NCBI GenBank assembly: GCA_029339195.1
Contig: JAPTJF010000107.1
Location: 1 to 64,000 of the forward strand
Reading direction: 5' to 3'
Length of the DNA: 64,000 nucleotides
From: Micractinium sp. NFX-FRZ
Lineage: Eukaryota > Chlorophyta > Trebouxiophyceae > Chlorellales > Chlorellaceae
A program made the translations under genes and the position numbers. Under the pieces are notes generated by a model, which was not told the DNA's origin, made no database searches, and saw only the letters and a list, made by a program, of their open reading frames with translations. Of the stretch, positions 34,204 through 45,692 are shown one piece after another (within the stretch, counting starts at the first letter, position 1; the number at the start of each line of letters is the position of its first letter).

Positions 34204-34531
34204 CACGCGCCAGAATGTCCCGCGATGGCGCGCTGCAAGCGCTCACAAGCCTCACCGTGGGCGTGCTGTGCTGGCGGCAGCGGCGCAGCTCTACCGCCCG
34301 ACCGCCGCCGTCCTGCTTGCCGGCACCTTATGCAAGGTGAAGCCCACCAAAGGCTCGCCCTCCTCCAATCAACCAGCACTGAAAACAGGGTGCAGGCACC
34401 CTGCTAAGAAGCGTAGCGATGCAAGGTGACTGGCACCCAATCTCTGGTTCATCTCCGTGCAGTTTGTTCGGGAGTGCTGAGGTGCTTACTTCAAAGCCGG
34501 CAAGCGAATACTGCACAAAAATGCAAGCCTG
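34204..34531. other. Intergenic, co-oriented minus genes
   Basis: About 330 bp holding the 3' UTR of the NUDCD1-like gene and the promoter of the GNAT-like gene. Nothing else was recognised. Confidence 0.55.
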
Positions 34532-37500
34532 TCACATATCGATGACACGCAGCCCGTTGCGTGCAAGCAGCACAAGGCGGCACGCCCCGGCGCGTGACCC
34601 CGTCAGCACCGCCCCCAGCAGCCCGTGCCCGCTGCTGTCGGGCAGCTCCATGTCAACCACCTGCAGCAAGAATGAAGGGCGGGGTATGGATGGAAGAAAC
34701 ACGTTAGTGAATTGGGTGCCATGTGTGTGATCGCTTCCGGCGGTGAAAGGGCCATGCTGCCATGGGCTCGCCGTTTCCCTTGCTACCCTGCACATGTTTT
34801 TGTCATGCCTGCCTGCGGCTCCAGGCCAGGCAGGGGCACTGCCCACGCACTGCCTTGTCGCACTGCCCTCTCGCCTCCTCACCCAGGCCACAGAGAAGGA
34901 GGCTGTTGAATAATACAGAAAACAAACGCAGACAGAGCTCACGGCCTTTGCCAGCACCCACCTGGTGTTCCCCGTACTCCTGGCGCTGCCCGGTGGCGCG
35001 GTATAGGTAGCAGTACTTGCCCGCCTCCACCAGCGCGGCAGCAATGTCGCCGCCGGGCGGCGCCAGCAGCAAGAACTTGCGCTGCACCTTGCCTGCCGCA
35101 GGAAGGGTTTGCAAGGGCGGGCTTTGAATTGGCGGGCAAACGTGTGCAGGTACAAAAGGGACATGGCGCATGCGAGGTGGAGCTGGGCGGGTTGGGAGCC
35201 AGCAAGAGGAGGAGGAGGGCAGGAGAGCGCTGGCTGCTGGGCAGAGTGCGGGTGCAGGTGCCCAGCTGCATGAGTGAGCAGAGCGCGCCGCACCATGCCA
35301 GGGGGTGTGGTGCAGCCATACCGCCACAAGGCCCCCCACCCAGGAGCGGCACGCCCCGTTCCACCACTACGAGCTTGCCACCCCCTTATAGAACCACACG
35401 CCTCCGCCAGCTCAACAGCTCTCCCACCCCCTTATAGCCCCACTCAGCACCCCTCCTGCAAAATCCCCGCCCACCTGCCGCCACGTAGGCCAGCGCAGGG
35501 ATGGAGGTGACGTGGCGGACGACAAACCCTGCTGCCTCCCCGCCTTCACCGCCTTCTCCCCCACCGCCGCCACTGCCGCTGCCTGCACTGGTACTGCTGG
35601 TACTGCAGCTGATGGACACCACAGCGCAGTCCACGTCATCAGTCAGCCCCAGCAGCAGGGTGTGGCCCCCGCTGCTGCCGCCGCCAGTCGGGGCACCCCT
35701 GGTCTGTCGCTGCGGCTCCGCCCCGCCGCCGCCCCCGCCACCGCTGTTGGGCAGGTGCGTGTCTGGTGTGGGCGGCTCCTGGGCGCCAAACGGCGGTGGC
35801 TGCAGGTGGCAGGTCAGCAGCTTGTGTGGCTGGCAGGAGAGCGAGCTGACCAAGTGCAGCAGCGGCTGCTGCTGCTCGCCCTGCTGCTGCCCGCCCTGCT
35901 GCTGCCGCTGCTCGCCCTCCGCAGCCCCTGTGGCCACCGCCGAGCTGCTGCCGATGCTGCCGCCTCGTGCCAGGGCAAAGGTGTAGAGGGTGCAGGTGGG
36001 CTCAGCGCCCATGGCACCCACGCCGTCGGGGCCGGTCTCGTGGTACAGGTCAGCGTACTGCTGATGTGGCAGCGGACCTGCAGCCGTTATGCACATAGCG
36101 GGCAGAAGGGGCCAAAGGGAAGGGCAGGTCAGAGCACTGGTGATGATGATGTGGCAGCGGGCGTTCCAGCCAGACAGCAGCGGGGCGGTAATGCGGTTGG
36201 GGGCGGGCTGTATCAGCTGCGCTGTGGCAACGAGTGGGCGCATGCCGCGGCAGCCAAGCCACGCCGACCTGTCGTGCCTCTTCCTGAACCTCTCACAAAC
36301 TTCGCTTCCACCTCGGCAAGCCCCTCTCACCCACAGGCTCCCGAGAGGCGACCAGTCACGCGGTAACAACCACTGCCAAACTCCGTCCGTTTGAACACCG
36401 AAACAGCCTCAACCCGACACGCGCGTCCGAAGAACAAGCCGCCACATGGCTTGCTTGCTAGCCTCCCAAACCTCCGACATTCGACTCCGAGCCTTATAAC
36501 AAGCCCAGCCCCCGCTCACCCACTGGCTCCTCCGAAGTGTACGCAGCCAGGCGGGCCACCGCAGCCGCCAGCGTGCGCGGGCTGACGTCATCCTCTTCCA
36601 TGTCCCCACCGCCCCCCGCTGCCGCCTTGCTGGCGGCAGCAGCAGCAGCAGCAGCTGCCGCCCGCTGCGCCGCCGCCTCGTCTTCCACGGTGGCAGAGCT
36701 GGGCTGCAGCGCGAGCAGCACGCCGCCGCAGGCGGGGTTGACCAGCACGCCGTGGGGAGGCAGGTCAGAAGACTGCATGGGACGGGGGGGAGGGGGATGG
36801 CGCAAGGGAGGAGGGGGAAGCTTGGAAGGGCCGAAGGTTGGACGATGGATGTGCTGGGGTGCAGAACTTGGAGAAGTGATGGAGTGGGTAGAGGCAGACG
36901 TGCCGCCGCCATGAGGGGAGCCACTGTGCCAGCTGCAATCCGCAGGTGCCAAACGCTCGAACGTGACGATGGTTCAAGTGAAGCAGCTGGGCAGCAGGCA
37001 GAGCAGCAAGGCGGCAGGCAGCAAAAGGGTGGGCCTCGCACCTTCAGCAGCTGGACGCTCAGCACCCGCAGCGCTGGCTCAGGGCTGGCCGTCACTGCCG
37101 CCAAGTGCACTGCATACACCTCGCAGCGGGACGGCTGCCGCTCACTGCGCGGCCGTGCAGCCCACAGAATGCAGCAGAGCTCTGTCTGCCCTGCTGACCA
37201 GCCCCTTGCCGCCTCCTCCTGCTGCTGGCTGGCGCTGTCGGCGGCAGCGGCAGCCGACGCTGCTGCGGGCAGCACAAACGCGGCTGCCAGGTGCACAGGG
37301 CGCACGCCCTGGAGCGGCGGCAGCGGGCGCAGCGGGTGCACAGCTGGAGACAGCACCGCCTGTGCTGCCGCCGCACCAGGCTGCTGTGCGCCCTCAGCTG
37401 CCGGCCTGACTACGAGCGACACGTCACCGCAGCCAGAGGACACCAGCAAGAGGCGGCTGCCGGAGTCGTCGCTGCCTGGGGCTGCTTCTGCAGCGGGCAA

Positions 37501-38118
37501 GCCCGGCACCGCTGCCGCAGCCTGCACTTCCACTGTTGACGGCGGCAGGCTGCCGGCCGCCAGGCCCCCAGGCACGCCCTCCACATGCTGTGCCGGGAGT
37601 GCTGCAGCGCAGGCGGGGAAGGCATCCGGAAAGCTTAGGAACTACACCAATCACAGAATGTAACCAGAGAGAGTCAAGCACACATGTGACGAGCCATTTG
37701 CTTCGCTGTTCAGCCTGCTGGTTGCCGCTGCCCTGGACTGTTGTGTGGCGGCTGCACCCCCGCCCCGCCCCCGCCCCGCCCCGCCCTCCCCCGCCTCACC
37801 GCACAAGCGTCGCAGCCCTGGGGGCCGGTTGGGCTCGCCCAGGTCGAGCTGATAGAGGCCTAGGTTGGAGCCGGCGACCGCATCGCCCTCTTCCAGAAAG
37901 GTGTAGCACCCGGCGGGCTGCTGCGCCAGTCCGTTGAGCAGCGCAGCGTGGCGGGCGGTGACATAGTCTGTGTCCGACGCCTGTGCCGGGGCGGCGGGCG
38001 CCGGCAGTGGCAGGCTGCCCTCCAACCGCGTGATGCTGCTGCTGAGGCGCCAAGAGGAGAAGAGCAGGTTGGCCTGGCTGCGCTCCAGGCGCAGGTGGTC
38101 GGCTGGCGGCGCGGCCAT
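34532..38118 (-). CDS. NUDCD1-like protein, CS domain not visible
   Basis: Six exons (38118-37800, 37601-37042, 36772-36520, 36077-35475, 35092-34962, 34660-34532) give 664 residues. The layout follows NudC domain-containing protein 1. The N-terminal part opens MAAPPADHLRLERSQANLLF. The middle reads like degenerate propeller strands (GCGDVSLVV, CCILWAA, CEVYAVHLAAV). The C-terminal part has KFLLLAPPGGDIAAALVEAG, CYLYRATG and LVLLARNGLRVIDM, comparable to the end of animal NUDCD1 (KFFACAP, FIYRQ, RLFVLTTKNLFLI). The CS/p23-like domain expected between EEPV and PHQQYADLYHET is absent; that point coincides with the intron 36078-36519, whose frames show nothing CS-like. Long Ala, Gly and Gln runs are inserted. 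NUDCD1 proteins are linked to Hsp90 co-chaperoning, so lack of CS would change that role. Assignment is moderate. Confidence 0.62.
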
Positions 38119-38872
38119 TGTGACGCTCCTTGATGACGCGGGTTTACCTTTGAACGCAATGCTAGGCGGCTCGATCGCCGTGCCATGCCGCCGCCCGGCG
38201 CGCCCGAGCCAGCTAGGACTGCGACGACCAGCGGCAGTAAGGAAACAGACGTTGAAGCACGTTGCATCAACAGTACCAGGCATTTATGGCCATCAACATG
38301 CATATTACAGGAGAGGCGCGCCCCCTGGCCAGTGTTGCTGCCCCACCATGCAGACATGCCGCCGTGCCAGTACCATCCCCCGACACTCAACGCAGACGAC
38401 ATGCGGCGACCATACCCCCGCCTGAGTGCCCTAACTGCGGCCTATGCAAAGCATTCTGCATTGGATCTGTGTAAGCGCGGGCTATACACGTGTAATACCA
38501 GCAGGTACGGTAAGTGGAAACAGCCGCTGCGCCAAGCACTGTCAGTCAACTTGCTGTCCTCCGCCGCACCGCCCCGAAGCTGCCGACTCGGCTCTCCCCT
38601 GGAGGCACACGCTGCGTGCATGAACAGAAGAGCCAACATTGATGGCCGTCCACTTCACGCAATGTGCAGCTTACGTAACGGATGCAAACAGATGTGGGGC
38701 ATGCAAGGCAGCCACACCATCAGGCATGCCAACTACAAGTCGTAGCAACAGAGCTGCTTCTTTGTTTTTGTTGCATCCCAGGTGGTAGGTAGGTAGGTAC
38801 CCTATCAGCTCTTGTCCAGCCGAATCCCCCAATTGCGTCCAACCGGTCCAGCCGCGTTGGGCCGGCCAACGG
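38119..38872. other. Intergenic: protease 3' UTR and NUDCD1-like promoter
   Basis: About 750 bp with no supported gene. It includes a short tggtaggtaggtaggta run near 38782-38798 and is less GC-rich than neighbouring exons. Confidence 0.55.
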
Positions 38873-41800
38873 CTACCTTCCCCCTGAGCCGGTGCCCTGC
38901 TCCGCCTGGGCCGGGGGCTCTGCCGGAATCGGCGGCGCATACTGTGTAATTATGGTGCCGGGAGGGGCCGCCCCCTGGGGCAGCTGCCCCGTGCTGTCCA
39001 CAGAGTCGAGCCCAGCCTGGATCCAGGGGTGGTAGGCATCCAGGCGCAGAAACACGCCCGGCAGGGAGGGCCCCGCGCACTCGCCGGCGCCGCCCGACAC
39101 AATGCCGACCTGCGGTGATGGGTGGGTGGGGTGGGGAGGAGGGGTGGAGGGAGAGGATGGAGCCGTGAGGGGCTGACCCTCGGAAACCGTTATGCAAAAA
39201 ATAGGACCTGGAGCTCACAGACGGGATCACCCCCCCAAAAGGAGGGACTGGCCCCTCAGCTGAGCGGCAGACCCACTGGCGGGCAGGCACCCTTGGGGGG
39301 GCCCTCACCTGGAGGTGGGTGGATGGGTCATCGATGTCTGGGGTGTGCAGCAGGGGGCCGCCTGCAGGCAGCGGGGGCAGTCGTACACCAAGGCACCCAT
39401 CGGAAGAGGCGCGTGTCAACACATCAACGGGGCCACCCAGCCAGGGCATGCTTGCCGCCCAACACGACTACCCAGCACACGCGCGGCAGCAACCCAGTTC
39501 CCCTTGCAAGCCTCCCCAGCAGCAGAGCGGCAGCCCGTGGCATCGCGCCCAGCACCGGTTCGCTGCCTCCGGCCCGTCCCAGGCGGCCCGGCCGGAGCTG
39601 CCACTGTGGGTCCCGCCCATTGTGCCCCTCACCACCAGGGCTGCCCTGCCTCATGCATGCACCCCCCTCCCTTACCCACCCGAGTCGCCCTGGCAGGGCA
39701 GGGTCTTGGCCCCGGTGGTGAACCCAGCACAGATGGCCAGGTTGCCATCAATGAACTGCCTCACGCCGCCAAACTGGGCGCGGCGGTACAGCGAGCGGCA
39801 CCTGCATGACGGGTGGGCAGGCAGGCAACTATGCAGAAGGCTAGCAAAAGCAGGAGCATGTATGCCCCACACACCCAGCTTGCGCCCCTGCCGGCGCGCC
39901 GGAGTGGCGGCACCAGCGGTGCAAAGCAGTACAGGTTTCCCCCTGGCCTGTACAGAGCAGTACACGTGCCCCGCCGGCACACACCGCGCCTGCCAGCGCA
40001 CCTGTCGGGCGCCACCAGCGGGAGTGTGCCCTCTTGCAGGGTCCGGGGGAAGCTGGAGGGGCTGCGCCCTTCGGTCAGGGCGCCCCACCCCACGACGCGC
40101 AGCTCGGTGCCGGGCTGGTCGATGGCTGCATGTGAAGGGCAGAGGGATGGAGGGCAGGGATGTCAGCGTACATACAAGGCCACGTGGTGCACCCTGCGCA
40201 TCAGGTGCGAGATGGGCGAAGGCGGCACCTGCAGGTGGCGAGGTGTGTGGGAGGGGAGGGTGTTGGCGCGTGGGTTGAGCAGCATGCGGAGCTGGCGGTC
40301 CAGCATGCGGGCTCGTGCCACATGTGGGGCACTGCTGCAGTGGCAGCCCAAGGCTGCCCTGCTCGCAGCGCACCTATGCAGACAGCTCGCAGACCCCTGC
40401 TGCTCGCTCCTCGCTGCCCGGTACAACCTGCCCTTGCACTGCCCCCACGCCCCCAGCTGGCAGCAAATGCCCGCCCGAGCCAGTTGCCCCACCCACCCTC
40501 CTCCCCACCATGCTTGCCTGGCCAGGAGCGGGGGGCCTGACTTGCCCCTTGGGCTTGCCATCGCCCCTCGCCCACCCCCTGCATCACTGATTGCCCCCAC
40601 CCCGCCTGCCCGCCCGCCCACCCACCGTCCCACTCCGCCGTGGTGGCGATGGGCACCGGCTCAATTGGGACGGGGCTGTCCAGCAGCAGCAGCGCCACGT
40701 CACCGGCGGTGAAGGGCTCTGCCACGGTTGAGCGTGGGGTGTCTGGGATCTGGTCTCCAAACCCCTGCCCGTCGCCCCCCTGGGGCCGTGGCTCCCCGCG
40801 CACCTCGGAGGCGTTGGGGTGCACCAGGGCCTGTGGAGGGAGGGGAGGGGAGGGGAGGGGAAGAAGAGGGGAGGGCAGTTTGTCAGAGTGTGATCATCGA
40901 TGTATGCACTATTCTTGGAATTGGGGTGTAACAGGGATTGCACAAGGGAGGGGTGGGGCGTTACAGGGCTCAGAAGGGAGGCATGTGCTGATGTTTGAGC
41001 AAGGTGTGCGCGGGCAAGGCAGGCGGGGCGGGTGGTATGCAGCGGTGCAGTGCGCTGCGTGCAACACAGCCAGGCCTGCAGAGGTGGGGACGGCGGCAGC
41101 AGCTGCGGGGTGCACGGCACCGGGGGCGCACCTGCTGCACGCGGCGGAACTCCACACCCTCACGAACCACTCTGCAGGCACGTGGCAGCAGCAGGCACAG
41201 GGGCGGCAGCATCGGCAGCCGCTCGAGAGGGGCTTTAGGGTAACAGCCTGGCTGGCTGCCCCTGGACAGCGGGCCTGCACTGCTGGCTGGCCACTGGCGG
41301 ATTGAGATGGTGGCACATCACATCAAATCAGCGCCGTCCGCCCATGCATGCGGGCTCACCCCAGGCGCGTGGTGTTGCACAGGACTGCCAGGCCGCGCAC
41401 GATCCGGCCGCGCTCGTTGGCGGTGCAGTGGGCGGCTGCAGGGAGGGGACACCGGGGGCAGCGGTAGAGGCTGGAGTGGAGGTGTGCATGAGGCGCGGGG
41501 GGTGCAGGGCAACGTGACGTGGCGCGCCCGCACTGTTGCCAGTGGCAGCTATGCAGCTGGTCTCGGCAGTGGCGCTGTCCTGGGCCGCGGGAGCAGGGCA
41601 CAGCCTGCCGGCGGCTGGCTGATCAGGCAGCGGCAGCTGGCTGGGCGGGCAGGCGGGGGTACCTGTAATCACGACCTGAGGTGCGCGGGCATGTGGTGCA
41701 GGGCAGGGCAGGGGGCAGGCAGGGGGGTTGGAGTGAGCAACGTGGAGAGGTGCGGCAAGGCAAATGTTGTGCCGCCAACCATGTTGTGCCGGGCCAAGCT

Positions 41801-42378
41801 CTGCCAGGGCTTCCCTTGTAATGGGGAGGCGGCTGCCCAAGCGAGCAGGCGTGACCTGGTTACTGGCCGGGCCGGGCAGGGCAGAGCACCTCTCAGGGCA
41901 GCCATCCATCCTGGCGTGCCGCAGGCACGCAGTATTGAGGCGCGGGGAGGGAGCGGCAGGCAGGCAGGCAGGCAGGCAGGTGGGGAACCGACCTGCGGGT
42001 GCACGAGCGTGCCGCCGCAGTGCTGCAGCGAGTAATCGATTGTGTCGTCGTCCCGGCTCGCACGGCCGACCGCACACATGTAGGGATACCTGCAGAGATG
42101 AACAGGGGAGTTTGGAGGGAGCAGAGGGGTGGAGGAGAGAGTTGAAGGGCGGGGCGGCGCTTGGGGGCCGCCCGCGGCGGCGGCTGCAGCGGCCGGCGGC
42201 GGCGGTGCCAGGGGGGAACACACCTTCCAGGCGGGGCTGCCTCTCCGTTGCTGATCAGCTCACGCCTCTCCTGCTGGTGCCCACTGGCCTCAGCGTCGCT
42301 GGTAGACCAGCCGGGCAGGCGCGCAGCCACCAGGCCGCCGCAGGCCACCAGGGCGGCTGTGAGCAAGAGCAGGCGCAT
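38873..42378 (-). CDS. Secreted trypsin-fold (S1) serine protease
   Basis: Ten exons (42378-42224, 42089-41993, 41675-41663, 41435-41360, 41171-41132, 40830-40626, 40125-40002, 39801-39680, 39361-39309, 39109-38873) give 373 residues. A signal peptide (MRLLLLTAALVACGGLVAA) starts the chain; an ATG seven codons upstream is the alternative. S1 family marks: HCGGTLVHPQVVITAAHC with H91, GDVALLLLD with D171, and CQGDSGGP with S277, plus RVVGWGALTEG and FLRLDAYHPWI. All three catalytic residues are present. The position three residues N-terminal of CQGDSG that sets primary specificity in trypsin (Asp189) is Leu in TLPCQGDSG, so trypsin-like cleavage is not expected. A Pro/Gln/Ala-rich tail of about 50 residues follows the domain. 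Exon 3 is a 13-nt micro-exon that encodes VVIT, just before the catalytic His. Confidence 0.93.
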
Positions 42379-45300
42379 GCTGACGATACTGAAACACAAA
42401 GGTTCGAGACGGGCAAACCATAGCCTGCGCCTCTATTTGGCTAGCAAAGGCCGCGTGCTGAGCTGGGTGAGAAGGTTCATCGGAAGCTGGTCCTAGACTT
42501 GGCATCCCAGCATGTGGGCGCGTCATACAGCGTGAGAAGCAGGTTTTTCTTTGTAAGGTGGGCCGCCTGCTCAGTGAACAGGGGAGGGGGACTGCTAACC
42601 TTCCGCGGCTGCCGCCGTCGCAGACACGTGTCGCCCGCCGACGGCTGCCTCACCCGCCGCATTGCCACACTCAACTGCAATTCCCCAGTGTAAGAAGGTC
42701 CTTGCAAGAGCACAGCACTGTCTTCATGATTGGCTGGTTCAGATGGGGCAGCAGGAGAGGGGGGAGCATGAACGGCGCACAGGGAGTGGAGGAGGCACGG
42801 CACAGTGGCCGGCGTAACTTTGCACCGAGTCTGCCGCCTGGCCCGAGCAGGAAGGCAACTGATCGGGAGGCAGTTACCCACGTATTGCAGACGCGATATT
42901 CAAATAGAGTCCTCACCAGCCGGCTGTGCCCAGGGCCCAGCACGCGCCTGCCCCAACATGCAAGTGGTCCCACCTGGCAGGCAGGCCCACGGGTTGGCAC
43001 TCACTGGGTGTCTGGCAGGCACAGTCTCGTGCGCATGCTCCCGCCCCCCCCCGCCTTGAGAGTAGTATGGACGCCAAGTATCGTGACAGCCCAGAGTAAA
43101 CGTGTCAATGGCATGATTTAACCAGTTTTGCTCGCTTGCGGCTGCAGGTTGCGCAACTCTGCGCCGGTGCCCGGTGCCGGTGCCGACGGCAGGGGCGGGT
43201 GGGCGTATGCTGACGGCGCGACATCAACCCACAGTCTACTTGGCATGGCCGCCGCAGCTCATGACGTCAGCGCCAGGTGTGGCATGGTGCCTCAGAGCAT
43301 CCAGCCAGGGCGTGCTGGGCAGTCTGGAAGCGGCCGCCAGCAGCTTGGCATGGTGGCGGCGGGCACCAGCATTCTCACCACCCCGGCTGATCCATGCATG
43401 GTGTCATACTCGCACAATCTCTCAGAATCCTTCTATTGTCAGCAAGCGAGCCCAACACGTTCCTCCTGTGCCTGCGCTGGCGCAAGGTGAGGGGCGTGAC
43501 AGCTGTGCGGCTGGCAGCCACCCAGCGTCTGAGGAGCCTGTGGGGCAAGCACAGCATGCACAGCAGGCGTGCATGGCACCATCCCAGTGCAGGCCTCCCA
43601 CGATTGGTAAAAAGTAGTTGGTGTCGGTTTTTGAACTCTCAGCGGCAAGCACAGGAGGGATGTGCACCCGATGAGCGCATGCTGTGAGCAGCCGGCGCAC
43701 GGCATGGGCTGGCAGCACGGCCGTGGGTATTATATCATACTGGGCGTGGCAGCACATGCTCCAATTCTGGTTGCCGTACCCACCGCGTGTGTGCACTGAC
43801 GCTGCCAACACATGTACTGCAGGCCACCATCAATGGCCAGCTGGCCCCAGCAGTAGAATGGGGCCACCGGTGTCCCACTGCACCTTCCTGGCTGGTCAGG
43901 TGCCAGCCTCCGGCAAAGTACGCACTTCGGTTGGCGACTCCCCCCTGCCTCAGAGTCGCACACCTGTAGGCAGGTGCTGGGAGGACGGGAGAGCCGCTGA
44001 CCGCAAGCTCCGGTTCCACCGGACGAACAGCGCCAGGCTCGGTTCACTTCACTTCGGATGGCATTTCTGCCTCTGTCCATGGTCGATGCTTGTTCTGCCG
44101 TGCAGTTGGCTGCAGGAAGGATCAGGCACGGGCAGAGGCGCATGCTGACTCGGCCCTCAGCTCGGAGCAGGGCACACCAGGGGCTGCGGCTGCAACAGCT
44201 TAGTCCTGTGGCGGCGCCGTTGTGAGTACCAGTGACACCAGTGACCCTGAGGTGCCTGACCGGCTGCATTCACCTGCGGCAGTGCCCCTGCAGACTTGGG
44301 TCAAAGGGTGGTCACCGGTTTCAGGGGCCCAGAGGCTGTCGCAGGTTCAGCCCGTGCTGCCGCCGGTGCAGCAGGCTCCAGGGGCGGAGCCGCTGGGGCA
44401 CCGCCTGGGCAGCATTTTCTGCCACACCACTCACCAGAACAGGGCCTTGTGTTACCTGCACATCTTCCTGCCAAACCTTGCAGCTGCCAGGCAGGGGTGG
44501 CCTGGAGCCTGGCCAGCGAGCCAGGGAGCAGCGGCTGGCCCCCAGCGGCACTGCTGCACCCACCCAACAAGCTGCCCCCACCGCTCAGGCATGCAGCCAG
44601 GCGTCGTGCACAGTCCACGGGATCCCCGTCTGCACTCCCAGCCCTGCGCATCGGAAGAGCCGCCACTTCCGCAGCCACCTCCAGCTCTGTACTACAGCCG
44701 GAGAGCTTAGAGTCCAGGACTCGCGCCCGAATCCACACCGAACCAATTCCGGAGCCTTACTAGCAGTCCCCGGGGGCATTTGCAGCGGGCGGCCAGCGCT
44801 GGACTGCCGGCCGTTGTCGTTCTACGAATGTCTGCTGAGCTCCACATGTGTTCCTCTGGACGACTGGCGGCCGCAAGTATTAGGAGCGCCTTGCAAGCGA
44901 TTTCGTGCAGGTTTGGGGGGCGCAGACGACGCCCGGGCGGCGGCCCTCCCTCCGGGTGGACACGTCACTGCCCCAGTGCACACCTGGTGCACACCCGAGG
45001 CGCTGGAGCCAGAGCCGGAGGGCCATTGTGGACAGCTGCATGACATGCTTGCTGCATGCGGAGCGTCTGATCGGCTGTGAAACAAGAAATGGTGAGCAAC
45101 AGGAGGCTACTGTAGCTGCAGGGCGGAGTGAAGCCGCGTCCCCGCTGGCGCAAAGACGGAGCAGGAGCGCCCGCTCATGATCATCGTCACGCTGTACAAT
45201 GGATGCAGCGCCGCTGCACCAATGTGTAGCCATGCCGGTGCTGCTGCCCAAATATAAACTGCAGTCACTCAGCTGCTCGAGAGGGAGGAGGGCCAGGAGG

Positions 45301-45692
45301 GGTGGCCTGCGCATCAGGCAAAGCGGCAGAGGCACTGCCTGGCATGCGGAGCGGCGCTGCGCCGACACATTCTAGACCTCCGTGTCCACTGTCTTACATG
45401 CCTTAAAATATCTGGTGCACAAGGAAATAGTCTTGCGGTTCACAATTGGGTCGCACTGATGGCAGGGCGTGGTGCCAACAGAAGCGAATGCATTGCCGGC
45501 ATTGGGCGGCGCCCTGGCAGGGGACCCTACCGCTGCCAGGAACCAGTCCCCCGCCTTCGGCGCGCTTCGCCTCCCTCCGGTGAACCAGCCCCAACTGCAC
45601 GCATTCTTGCTGAATAGCCTCTCCTAGGCCGTGTGGCTCCTCTGGCGGGCTCTTTGCGCGTTCGCAGACAGCTTCATGGACGCCCACTAGGA
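42379..45692. other. 3.3 kb without an assignable gene
   Basis: It contains the promoter of the S1 protease at its left end. At its right end it must contain the promoter and 5' UTR of the first paralog gene. Frames exist on both strands, for instance an open plus frame 44232-45080 whose last third is Cys-containing (LDCRPLSFYECLLSSTC), but that frame lacks an ATG at its start and resembles no family. A CRE-like TGACGTCA lies at about 43262. A small, rapidly evolving or intron-rich gene may be present, but I cannot support one. Confidence 0.4.

Noticed and set aside
42395..42420. GGTTCGAGAC string resembling a tRNA B box
   Set aside because: It lies at the protease 5' end with no A box and no acceptor-stem pairing.
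44232..45080. Open plus-strand frame with a Cys-containing end as a secreted protein gene
   Set aside because: It starts at GTG rather than ATG, its first two thirds look non-coding, and there is no signal peptide or family match. Mentioned only within the unassigned interval.
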